From positions 265,878 through 329,877 of the forward strand of contig NZ_MKVA01000009.1 in the NCBI RefSeq assembly GCF_001899075.1: a DNA stretch of 64,000 nucleotides, read 5' to 3'. This DNA comes from Devosia sp. 67-54. Its GTDB lineage: Bacteria; Pseudomonadota; Alphaproteobacteria; Rhizobiales; Devosiaceae. A program made the position numbers and the translations under genes. Shown here piece by piece: positions 26,688 to 35,184 of this stretch. Position 1 is the first letter of the stretch, and each line of letters opens with the position of its first letter. The notes beneath the pieces were generated by a model. The model did not search any database. It saw only the letters and a list, made by a program, of their open reading frames with translations, and was not told where the DNA came from.

Positions 26688-26951
26688 TATTTCGTAATGC
26701 GATGACATTAGGCCAACAAAGGTCGGCTTGCAATCCCCAAAAGCGACCAATAATCCTTTTGATATCAACATGATGCTGATTTTGTTGCCGCTATCTTTGG
26801 CAACAAATGCTTTTCATGGCGTATTTCAAAATACGAGCGCCTGATCGCAAAATTCGGATTTGAGTCGCTCCCAATCGCATGGAAATCGCAGCTGACTACG
26901 GCCCCGAACGCTCATGATGCAGCCTTGCAGTTAAATCTGAGATACGATCAT

Positions 26952-26972
26952 AATGTCCGTATTTCGGTCAAT
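26952..26972 (+). promoter_or_regulatory. cluster-2 operator copy before epimerase gene
   Basis: AATGTCCG-TATTT-CGGTCAAT lies 23 nt upstream of the GTG start at 26996. The core TGTCCG-TnTTT-CGG is shared with the site at 17728. Confidence 0.6.
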
Positions 26973-26995
26973 GAACCACAACATCGGAGATTGAT

Positions 26996-27976
26996 GTGAA
27001 CGTCCTTTTCATCGGCGGCACGGGCAAGGTGTCGTTGCGCTGTGTCGAGTGCGCGCTCGAGGCGGGCCACAAGGTCACGGTTTTCAACCGCGGCCAGCGC
27101 GACGAGGCGTTGCCGGCCGGCGTCGAAACCATTGTCGGCGACATGCAGAACCGGGCGAGCTACAGCAGGCTCGGCGACCGCAATTGGGACGTCGTGGCCC
27201 AGTTCATCGTGTTCACGCCCGACCAGATGCAGCAGGACATCGAGGTCTTCGCGGGCAGGACCGGACAATACATCTTCATCTCGTCGGCCTCGGTCTACAA
27301 GCGAAGCATCTTCGAATACGTCACGACCGAAGCGCACACGGCGGTCGAAAATCCATACTGGCCCTATTCGCAGGCCAAGATTGCCTGCGAGGCGCTGATG
27401 AAGCGATCAGATCTGCCATGGACCAATGTGCGCCCCAGCCAGACTGTCCGGACCACGCTCCCCACCGTGCTCAACGAGGGTGACGTGGTCGGCCATCGCC
27501 TGCTGGCCGGCAAGCCCGTCCTCGTGACCGGCGACGGCAACAGCCTTTGGACCCTCACGCGCGCCGAGGATTTCGCCAGGCCCTTCGTCAAGCTGTTCGG
27601 CAACGAGAAAGCGCGGGGCGAGGATTTTCACATCACGGGCGACGTTGGTTTCACCTGGGACGCGATCTACCAGACGATAGCGCGGGGGCTCGGCGTTGAA
27701 GCCAGGATCGTCCACGTCCCTACCGACACGGTGATCCGCTACCGGCCCGACTGGGCCGGCCCGCTGCTGGGCGACAAGACCGCGTCGGTGCTGTTCGACA
27801 ATTCCAAGGTCAAGCGCGTCGCCGGCGACTTTACCTGCGAGACGGATTTGAGCAGAATCCTGAGCGAGCCCGTGCGTCACTTCAAAATGCGCAGCGCCGC
27901 CGGAACGCCCTACAATACCGACAGCGAAGCCCTTGTCGACCGCATCATCGCCGATCAGCTCAAGCTCGGCGCCTAA
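26996..27976 (+). CDS. NAD-dependent epimerase/dehydratase family protein
   Basis: This is a 326-residue extended short-chain dehydrogenase. The GTG start at 26996 is used because GGAG (26987-26990) precedes it and the overlapping ATG is out of frame. It has an NAD loop MNVLFIGGTGKVS, the VFNRG cofactor-selectivity strand, the catalytic Ser region ISSASVY, and YSQAK as the Y-x-x-x-K motif. C-terminal residues (RPDWAGPLLGDKTASVLFDNSKVKR) match sugar-nucleotide epimerase-like proteins found in sugar catabolic clusters. It is transcribed away from the DapA-family gene and has its own operator. It may epimerise or reduce a free sugar or sugar acid rather than a nucleotide sugar. Confidence 0.85.
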   Translation: MNVLFIGGTGKVSLRCVECALEAGHKVTVFNRGQRDEALPAGVETIVGDMQNRASYSRLGDRNWDVVAQFIVFTPDQMQQDIEVFAGRTGQYIFISSASVYKRSIFEYVTTEAHTAVENPYWPYSQAKIACEALMKRSDLPWTNVRPSQTVRTTLPTVLNEGDVVGHRLLAGKPVLVTGDGNSLWTLTRAEDFARPFVKLFGNEKARGEDFHITGDVGFTWDAIYQTIARGLGVEARIVHVPTDTVIRYRPDWAGPLLGDKTASVLFDNSKVKRVAGDFTCETDLSRILSEPVRHFKMRSAAGTPYNTDSEALVDRIIADQLKLGA

Positions 27977-28031
27977 CCTTCGAGCAGCGGCCGGTCCAGA
28001 TTTTACGGCCGCCGCCCGCAGCTTGTAGACC

Positions 28032-28140
28032 TCAATCCCAGTTCAGCGCGCCGCCGTTCTGGTATTCGATCACGAAGAAGTTCTTTTCCTTCTTCAGATC
28101 CATCGCTTCGCTCATCCAGGGGAACGGGTTCTCGGTCTCG
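28032..28140 (-). pseudogene. nrdB: orphan C-terminal tail of ribonucleotide reductase beta subunit (NrdB)
   Basis: The last 35 codons before the TGA at 28032 begin ETENPFPWMSEAMDLKKE and end VIEYQNGGALNWD. This is the conserved C-terminal tail of class Ia NrdB in alphaproteobacteria, where the usual sequence is KNFFETRVxEYQxGGALxWD. Three residues (ETR) are missing here. Nothing of the NrdB core (iron ligands, radical Tyr) is present. Upstream the reading frame runs into an HNH endonuclease remnant, so this is a displaced fragment marking a recombination junction. Confidence 0.75.
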
Positions 28141-29191
28141 GTGCGAGCCTGTCCCCGCGTCGTGGACCGCAGGTCACTATCATCCGAAGCGGCTCTACGA
28201 CGTGCATCACAGCAGGTGGCATACGACGCCGAATCCGGCTTGTCCGAGTTGCAGGACTTGGGCGGCACGTCGAAGAGAATATCGTCTTCGTCGCGAAGCG
28301 CGACCTCGCTCCGATAAGCGAGACGTTCGCGTTCCGTGCGGTAGACTTCCTTAGCGGATAGCGACGGAAGAGTATCGGAGACCGCTTTGGCTGGCTCCAG
28401 CTCGCCGAAGAAACCGATCAGGCGATACGACCGGTTCCATTCGAGAGCCCATGTGTTGCCCGAGGGATGCTTTCGCGTGATCGCTTTGAAAAAGCCGTCA
28501 GTCGCAATCGCCAACACACCTACATCCCAGGGCGCGATGGCGTCCATGAAACCCCGCATGACCGGATTGCCCCAGTCTCCCCGCCCGAAGTCAGCATCGG
28601 CAGAAAGTCGCCTAGCCAGTATCGACCTCGCATCTCTTCGCGGTTGTATGTTTGCATGGAAAGAAACGCGGTCAGATGCATCCGTGCCAGTTCAAACGCG
28701 CGATCCTGGTCGAGTTGTGGCGGCCCGGTATAATTGAATGCCAGCCCAATGCCCGGACCGAGCTGCCCTTCGATCGTGAAACTTTCCGCACTCTCGCCCA
28801 CGTGCTTCTTGGTGCGGCGGCTTCGCGCCTCACGTGCCTTGCGTTCCGCGTCGCGCATTGCCGCCTGGTCCTCGGTGATCGTACTGGCCCCATGCGTCGG
28901 GCTGCATCGTGATCGTAGAAATGTCGTCTTCAAGATCGGCTTTGCGGCTGTTGCAATCGCGGCAGGCATTCAGGATCAGGTTCCAGGCAGCATCGAGCTT
29001 ACCCCGGGCACGAACCTGCGCCCGATAACGTGCTCGCGTAACTTGGTCTCGGGTGTGAGCAGTTGTCCGCAATAGGCGCATGCGCAGTTGTTGAGCCGCT
29101 CCGCCCGCGTCGGGTAGAGCGTCATCAATTCCGTGGATGCGGGCTCGATGGTCAATCTTCTGTTTAGCAGAGTCGGCGCAGCCATACCCAC
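28141..29191 (-). pseudogene. HNH endonuclease, frameshifted three times
   Basis: The segments join on the minus strand across three frames. Residues from MGMAAPTLLNRRLTIEPAST include CAYCGQLL and REHVIGRRFVP (HNH cysteines and His). After a shift near 29005 the next frame carries NLILNACRDCNSRKADLE, the second Cys pair and Asn/Lys of the HNH fold. After a shift near 28880 comes EDQAAMRDAERKAREARSRR. After a shift near 28590 comes DWGNPVMRGFMDAIAPWDVG. At 29005 and 28590 adding one C to a C/G run restores the frame; the middle junction is less exact. The gene cannot make the full protein as read. The last frame runs into the NrdB tail. Confidence 0.65.
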
Positions 29192-29215
29192 CTCTGCCCG
29201 ATATCGCTTCGAGTG

Positions 29216-30178
29216 CTACTGCAGGTTGGAAATCAGCATCGACCAGTAGAACTCGGCGGCGCCTTCCTCCGAAAGCTTGGTGTCGCGCTCGCCGCCCATG
29301 CCGAAGCCCATTGGCCGCAGAAAGAGCGACTGGTCGTCCGCTTCGACGGTCAGGTTCTCGTTGTAGGACGTGCCGCTGTGGCTGTCGCCATGGCTGAACC
29401 CGATACCCTTGCCCAGGCTATTGCCCACGAAAATACTGCACTTCGCCATCGCTTTGCCGTCCTTGCAGATGGCCGCCGTGAACCGGTTGGCGTCGATGCG
29501 CCGGAAGTCGCCTTCGATCCCGGGGTTGCGCGTCGAGAGCTCGGCCAGCGACTTCTCGAAAAACCGGACCATGAATTCGAAAGCGTCGTGGAGAAACCTG
29601 TCACGGTCGCGGTCGGTGAAGCTCTTGGCCAGCCGGAGATTGCTTGAGCGTAACCCGGACACCGCCCCGGGTGCGGCGCCGCTCGGCTGCCGCTGAACGG
29701 GCTGGCTCGCTCCCCTCCAGTTGCTTTCCTGCGGCGCAGCAAACCGGGCAGCCGCCGCCTCGATGGCACGGGCAACTTCGGTCAGCGCCTGGTCGCGGTC
29801 GGGTCACTGCGTCACGGCCCGTCCGTTCGTCGGCGTCGCCTGGAGCCGTCCAAACGGCGCGCGCTGCCACAGGCATTCGCGCAGGATAACGGGGATCACA
29901 GTCGCCGTTCCATCGGCGTTCCGCTCCATGGCCCGTTGGAGTTCAACGTCCTGGCAATAGTCCGATGAGAGGAAGTCGGACGAGACGAGCAACAGGATTA
30001 TGTCCGCCTCCTCCAGATGATGATCGATCTCGTGCCCGAAGTCGTGTCCCGCGCCGATGCGGCGGTCGTGCCAGGTCTCGATGACGCCCTGGCGCCGCAG
30101 GGTATCGAGCTGCCGCTCCAATTGGTCGCGGAGCGCCTCGTCGGCATGGGAATATCAGAAGAATACTTTCGCGGCCAA
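29216..30178 (-). pseudogene. TIR-domain protein with two in-frame TGA codons
   Basis: One frame, without indels, reads from about 30178 to 29216. It begins AAKVFF-stop-YSHADEALRDQLE, where TIR domains have FFSYSH, so Ser (TCA) became TGA at 30155-30157. The TIR core follows (IILLLVSSDFLSSDYCQDVEL, with the candidate NADase Glu in DVEL). At 29804-29806 a second TGA stands where Trp is expected (GRAVTQ-stop-PDRDQALTEVARAIEAA). The C-terminal 150 residues (SNLRLAKSFTDRDRDRF...FYWSMLISNLQ) form an unknown domain. The start is unclear (TTG 30178 possible). It is probably a dead antiphage or signalling gene. Confidence 0.7.
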
Positions 30179-30244
30179 TGCCGCCTCCGGGAATCGCCGT
30201 ACAACCCGCTCGCTTTTACCCGATTTCGCTGATGGATACTCAAA

Positions 30245-30766
30245 ATGGGCAAAGTTCTGGGGCCGGGAACGTTGATCCGGGCGAAAGACGCGCAGGTAAG
30301 CGATCTCCTTGTGTTCGAGGAAAACGGCAATCGCGCCACCGCCATCGTTTTCGAGTTCAACGACGACCGCGAGGCGCTGGGCGGCATGCTGGAAGGCGAC
30401 GAGCGGCCGCGACTCCGGCGCATCAACGACGATGAACTCTGCGCCAACCTTGGATCGGACTGGCTTATCGAGCCGGACGGCAGCTCCGACGCCGGACCTG
30501 GCCACTTCGAGGTGAGCCGCCGCGCGGGTTTGCTGGTCCTGACGCGCTCGGGCTGGGCCATGAATTTTGCGACCTCCTACATAGACGGCCTGGGCCGCTT
30601 TTCCTGGGAATGGCGCGATCTTGGCTCCGGAAAGGAAGTGCAACGGGTCGACAAAGGCCTGGTCTATGACCGCTGGCAACTTTGGACCGACGACAAGCAC
30701 CGGGAGCGGAACGGTGCAGCTCCGGTCCTCAGCCATCATGCGCAGGCCGCGATGCGGAACGATTGA
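30245..30766 (+). CDS. hypothetical protein
   Basis: This 173-residue ORF diverges from the TIR pseudogene. It starts MGKVLGPGTLIRAKDAQVSD and is acidic and soluble, with no signal peptide or helix. I recognise no domain. The amino-acid composition (balanced, with few Arg/Pro shadows) supports coding, and the opposite-strand ORF looks like its shadow. No strong Shine-Dalgarno is visible. Confidence 0.5.
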   Translation: MGKVLGPGTLIRAKDAQVSDLLVFEENGNRATAIVFEFNDDREALGGMLEGDERPRLRRINDDELCANLGSDWLIEPDGSSDAGPGHFEVSRRAGLLVLTRSGWAMNFATSYIDGLGRFSWEWRDLGSGKEVQRVDKGLVYDRWQLWTDDKHRERNGAAPVLSHHAQAAMRND

Positions 30767-31023
30767 CGTAGAATGCCGTTTCAGGGAATAATCGAACGAT
30801 GGACCGGCCTGTGCCGGTTCTGGGCTCGTAACCCACCAGTCGTAGCGGCGGACACTGCCGGAAAGGTGTCGCCTCGTCGGCCCATGGCCGGGAGGCGGCG
30901 TTGTATGTCCAAGCCTCACGGCCAAAGAGCGCCGCGCCGTTTCTCTACGATTAGCGGTTACCAACTCCCGGTCACCAGCCTGCGCTCAGTGCCGGTCTGG
31001 TGACTGTTCGACCTAGGGGACGG

Positions 31024-31449
31024 ATGAATGCGGCACTACCGAGAGGGTATCTTTGCGTAGTCGGCCGGGTTGCCCTGGCGCTACTTAGTCCTTCCGCCGC
31101 ATGGGCCAACTGCGCAAACCCATCTGCTACCGAAGGCGAATTCATCTACAACGTCGATTACAAGGCGATGCAGTTCTGCGACGGCACGAACTGGATTTCG
31201 ATAACCGGCAGCTCTTCCGGTGCGGCCGGTGTCATGGACGACAACAAGGGCGGCCTCACGGTCTCCGGTTCCGGTGCAATGTGGACTATCAATAGCGCGT
31301 CGATCCAATATTCAAAGATTCAGAACGTCAGCGGAAGCTCGCTGCTCGGCCGTTACGCCGCGACCTCAGGTCTCACAACATCAAGCGGGTCGGTCCAAAC
31401 CGGTCATGCCGGCAGTTCCGGAACGATCATCGTGATCGAGTTGCCGTAA
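31024..31449 (+). CDS. small secreted protein, Ser/Gly-rich
   Basis: This is a 141-residue protein. ATG 31024 is chosen because AGGGGA lies 3 nt upstream and gives a signal peptide (MNAALPRGYLCVVGRVALAL..., cleavage near AWA-NC). The mature N terminus has EGEFIYNVDYKAMQFCDGTN, a short module seen in many exported bacterial proteins of unknown function. It is followed by a Ser/Gly-rich region reminiscent of fibre or coat repeats. Two Cys could form a disulfide. No enzymatic motif. Confidence 0.6.
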   Translation: MNAALPRGYLCVVGRVALALLSPSAAWANCANPSATEGEFIYNVDYKAMQFCDGTNWISITGSSSGAAGVMDDNKGGLTVSGSGAMWTINSASIQYSKIQNVSGSSLLGRYAATSGLTTSSGSVQTGHAGSSGTIIVIELP

Positions 31450-31982
31450 CCGGCCATGATCTAGGATTTCACGCTCGCGACGACAATCTGCGCGTTCTCA
31501 TTGGAAACCAGAACCGCATGATCGAGACGCAGAGCCGCGACCTTGCGGCCCTGCGTGCCAAAGTAGACGCGCGGGATGTCGAAGAACTCATTCGTCGCGG
31601 GCGCCACAACTACTATTATCGACACTCCGCAGCGACCAATCTGACGGACATCGAAATCGGACCGCCGCCGCACTTTGATGAACCGGCAGAGGCGATCATC
31701 GATCGCGTACGCAAGCTGGTTGGGACGGTTACCATCCCGCGCGACTTATCGCGCCTGCATCCCGCAATCGAGTCCCTGCTCAAGGTAGACGCGCCAAATA
31801 CCTGGCTAGCAGCTACAAGTTCGTCTTCGATGCGCCGATGTTCGACACATCATTCGAGAAGCACAGGTTGCGCTTTTTGAATGGGCTTCTTCGCGCGTTC
31901 CAGCGGCTCGACCTGAACCCGGGTCTTTCCCCGCAGAAAGACCCGACACACGTCGGCATTACTGTCGGTCACACCTGTCCGC
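31450..31982 (+). pseudogene. unknown gene with a frameshift
   Basis: Frame A (from the ATG at 31518, and open further upstream) encodes MIETQSRDLAALRAKVDARD through LLKVDAP. It then continues sensibly only in another frame as YLASSYKFVFDAPMFDTSFE to about DPTHVGITVGH. Adding one A to the AAA at about 31796-31799 would join them. No start with a ribosome-binding site remains; the open frame runs back into the secreted-protein gene. I recognise no family. Confidence 0.45.
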
Positions 31983-32567
31983 TATCGCCTTCGCTGCAAC
32001 CTGCATCTTCTGGATCAATGAGTCCTGAGCCTAGCGACCATCACCGCCATCAACTTGCGCTCGCTGATCGACCGACGGCTCTCGCCGCGCATCGTGGCAT
32101 ACGTCCAGTTGCCAAGCGTGCTCTTCAGATACTCCTTGTGGTGGAAGGCTACGCGCGCGGCATCGGGAAAACGCACCCCGGCATCGCGGTATGCCAGGTT
32201 GCGGTGTTCTGAGGACCGCACAAAAGGAGCAGCCCATGAAGGAGACTTAGCACAGTTGGACTGAAGATCGCTAAGTCGGCGTTCCAGGTCCATGCCACCA
32301 GTAATGCCGGTGAGGTTGTTGTTCGCCGGTAGTTGAAACGCCGCCAGGTGCTTCGGTGCTTCGCCGGGCTGAAGCCATTCCTGATCGGCCCGGAGACCTG
32401 GGGTCGCCTTTGGACGTGAAGCAGTCTCCCCCTCGGGTCGCAATGCTTGCAGGTGGTGAGTTGGTGGGTCGACTTTATGACATCGGTCATAAGCTCAGGG
32501 CGATCGTCACTAATGCCCCGACTCCCTGGCACCTTCTTTTTGTGCGCGGGCGCCGGTTACGGGGCCG
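31983..32567. other. region without a supported gene
   Basis: A minus-strand ORF (32015-32443) contains plausible protein-like stretches (KEYLKSTLGNWTYATMRGES) but has no recognisable family, start or ribosome-binding site. It may be another decayed gene of the island. Confidence 0.35.
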
Positions 32568-34403
32568 TCAGAAAGCCATCGACAGCCCAGCGCCGAACTG
32601 GGTGTGGACGCCGATGCCATTGCTGAAGCGGGAAAGCACAAACCCCTGCGCACTTGCAGCTTCGCTGAACTTCCAGTCGAGCTTCGCGCCGACTTCGCCA
32701 AACGTGTAGTCGCCGGTCGTTCCGGTCAGGACGCCGAAGCCGCTCACGTCGCCGGTCACGGCATTGGTTCCCCCAACGCTCCGGCCGGCCGAGGCGGAGA
32801 GGGTGAGATTGAGCGTGCTGTCGAGGTGACGCGTCCACTGCGCCGTGCCCTTGATCTCGGTGCTGCCCGAACTCGATGCCTCGAAGCTCGCCGGAAACGG
32901 ATTGCCGGCCGACAGCGTCTCGGAATGCGCACCGACATTGAGCCAGTTGCGCGCCAGCGTCACCGAAAAGGCCAGCTCGTCATCGAGCGTCGGCGTCACC
33001 AGTACGCCCGCCCGCCCGTAAAAACTGAACGCCGAACCCGAGGCATCGGACTCTCCGGTTGCAACACCACTGCCGTTGGCGTAGCTGCGCGAAAAATGCA
33101 TGGATAGGCTCGGTGCCGTCCAGAGGCCGCCTTCCGCGAACGGCTTGAGCGCAAGTGTATCGAGCTGCACCGGGGCGACGTAGCGTACCGCCACGCCGAA
33201 CAGCGGTCCGCCCGCGCTCGCGCCGGCCACCGACTGGTCGACCAGCGCGGCGCCGCCGAGGACGCTCAGGCCGTTGCCGGCATTATAGCGGCCGTGCCCG
33301 CCAAGGGTGAACGAGCCGACCGAGCCGAAGATCTGGCCATAACCGTCCTCCTCGATCGGCTGCAATTCCCCGAGGAGCAGATCGGCAGTGCCGCCCAACT
33401 GCGCCGGAACGGAATTCTGCTGGTCGGCGAGTTGCGCGAGGGAATTGTCCACGCTCTGCTGACCGGTTATCCCCCCGATCGCCCCGCTGCCCTGGCCGGC
33501 ATAGGTTGCGGCGCAAGCCACGGCGACGGTCGCATCGCAATAGCGGGCCAGAAACGCGTCCATCGAGTTCGTGTCGGTGTCGGGGAAGACGCCGTTGCCG
33601 ACGATGAACTGTCCGTCGCCCGTCACCGAGGTGGCGCCGACGAGGCTGATCCCTGTCATGTCGACGCCCGCATCGGCGAGGAGCGTCGTCAGATCCTTCA
33701 TCCCGGTCGCGGCGGTCCAGCGGAAGGCATGGCTGTCGACCTCGCCTGCGCCCGAGGATGTCTCCGGATTGCCGTTGGGCAGGGACGTGCCGACGATCAC
33801 CGCGCCGTCGTCGGAAACGGCATTGGCGATCGACACGGTGTCGCCCGACAGCACGCCGAGCTGCGTCATGCCGTTCGTTGCGTCCCACCGCATCGCTTTG
33901 AAGTCGGCGTCTCCGATCACCACGCTGCCGTCGAAATTCACGGCGGTGGCGAGCGAGCGGTGGAACACGCTGGTCGGATCGAGGTCCGACATGACGCCGG
34001 TCGTCGTGTTTGGGGTCAGCACCCAACGGAAGGCATGGACCGTGTTGGGTGCGCCCACCTCGGACGATCCCACCACGACGTCCCCATCTCCATCGACGCC
34101 GTAGGCCGTTGATTTGCCGCCAACGCCCAGGAGCGACCCGAGATCGCGCATAGTGTTGTCGCCGGACGTCCGGCGGAAGGCGGTATAGCCGTTCATGACG
34201 GTAGGTGATGTGCTGCCGCCGACGATGACGGTCCCGTCCGCGCTGATACCGAAGGTTTGCGATCCTGCCAGCAGAGGCTGGCTGGCCTGCGGATCCTGCA
34301 ATGGCGTGCCAAGAGTGCTCAGATCGACGGTGCCACCGTTCAGCGTCCATTTAATGGCATGGAGTGTGCCGTCGTCTGCATTGGCGTAGCCTGCGGCCAC
34401 CAA
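32568..34403 (-). CDS. HAF-repeat autotransporter, 5' end disrupted
   Basis: The 611 visible residues (TTG at 34403) comprise two parts. The first half holds at least five HAF-type repeats, each with HAF/FKA-RW and DLG-like strings (HAIKWTLNGG, HAFRWVLTPN, FKAMRWDATNG, HAFRWTAATGMKDL). The second half is a C-terminal autotransporter beta-barrel ending in aromatic GLSMAF, the usual outer-membrane insertion signal. It would be a surface-displayed passenger. The frame is open upstream to a stop at about 34591 but has no proper start or signal peptide. The likely N terminus lies in another frame at 34517-34804, so the gene is probably inactive or wrongly assembled here. Confidence 0.8.
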   Translation of the reverse strand: MVAAGYANADDGTLHAIKWTLNGGTVDLSTLGTPLQDPQASQPLLAGSQTFGISADGTVIVGGSTSPTVMNGYTAFRRTSGDNTMRDLGSLLGVGGKSTAYGVDGDGDVVVGSSEVGAPNTVHAFRWVLTPNTTTGVMSDLDPTSVFHRSLATAVNFDGSVVIGDADFKAMRWDATNGMTQLGVLSGDTVSIANAVSDDGAVIVGTSLPNGNPETSSGAGEVDSHAFRWTAATGMKDLTTLLADAGVDMTGISLVGATSVTGDGQFIVGNGVFPDTDTNSMDAFLARYCDATVAVACAATYAGQGSGAIGGITGQQSVDNSLAQLADQQNSVPAQLGGTADLLLGELQPIEEDGYGQIFGSVGSFTLGGHGRYNAGNGLSVLGGAALVDQSVAGASAGGPLFGVAVRYVAPVQLDTLALKPFAEGGLWTAPSLSMHFSRSYANGSGVATGESDASGSAFSFYGRAGVLVTPTLDDELAFSVTLARNWLNVGAHSETLSAGNPFPASFEASSSGSTEIKGTAQWTRHLDSTLNLTLSASAGRSVGGTNAVTGDVSGFGVLTGTTGDYTFGEVGAKLDWKFSEAASAQGFVLSRFSNGIGVHTQFGAGLSMAF

Positions 34404-34516
34404 CTCGCTGTTGGTGAAGCCCAGCGCTGTAATGAATGTGCCATTGTTGGGATTTGTGCCAAGTGGCTCGACAATGCCGTAAAGGGGATCCGGCCCGCCA
34501 AGGAAGGTCAGCTTCT

Positions 34517-34804
34517 TTATCGTATTGTTGAGGCCCGCAAGGACCTCTTCCCGGCTGAAATAGAGGATCTGGCCGTGTCTAGATTTAGAGTCTTAATTCT
34601 AGGATAATCGCCATCCGTCTGGACCAAGGCCAATTCACTTGTTAGTTTTTGTATTTGTCCTTGCAGTGAAGAGACTATCTCTAATGCTTCCGCCCCATTA
34701 TTCATCAGAAGAGTAATCGACGCCGCCAGGGCCAGCATCGAAGGCTGAAGATGCCTCCCCCGCCCGAGCACCCACCCAGGCAAAAACTCTGTCAGGCGCT
34801 GCAT
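34517..34804 (-). pseudogene. N-terminal part of the HAF autotransporter (frameshifted)
   Basis: This frame begins MQRLTEFLPGWVLGRGRHLQ, has a hydrophobic signal-like segment (PSMLALAASITLL), then a short coiled region (VSSLQGQIQKLTSELAL), and runs to NLDTARSS. The continuation that fits the autotransporter (HGQILYFSREEVLAGLNNTIKKL) is in another frame starting near 34575. An indel there separates export signal and passenger. Confidence 0.5.
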
Positions 34805-35184
34805 CTGTAGCCCCCCGCCAACGTCTCAGGAGCTAATTCCTCGGTTCTGGCAATGTCGAGTCGCCCTTTGAAGTATTGATCCAGTTCGAATGACAATTAT
34901 TCGGACTGATGCTTCCTGGGTACATTGCCGTAGTTTGTGCGGCCGGGCTTGGTCAAAAGATGAACCCTCAAAACGTGGACAAGCGGGGACTCCTCAAAGG
35001 CTGACCGCGGCTATTTCCGGCCAGTACGGCGGTCGTCCTGGCGCTTTGTGCCTACGGCCGCGTTCGCACACTGTTGCGCGAGATCCTGCGATCCGCACGT
35101 TCGCACGGGGCTATGTCCCTGCAGCGTGTGGGTCGCAGTCTCGCCTGGTGTTCGCCTGCCGACCTTGCTGACGCCATCCGAGGA
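34805..35184. other. intergenic, nothing recognised
   Basis: Short overlapping ORFs only; no motif, RNA or strong hairpin is seen in this 380-nt stretch between the autotransporter and the DUF3102-like gene. Confidence 0.4.

Noticed and set aside
30773..30880. tRNA-like stretch with a TGGG-CTCGTAA-CCCA anticodon-like arm
   Set aside because: No D-arm, T-arm or acceptor pairing can be drawn around it, so it is not a tRNA or a clear attachment-site copy.
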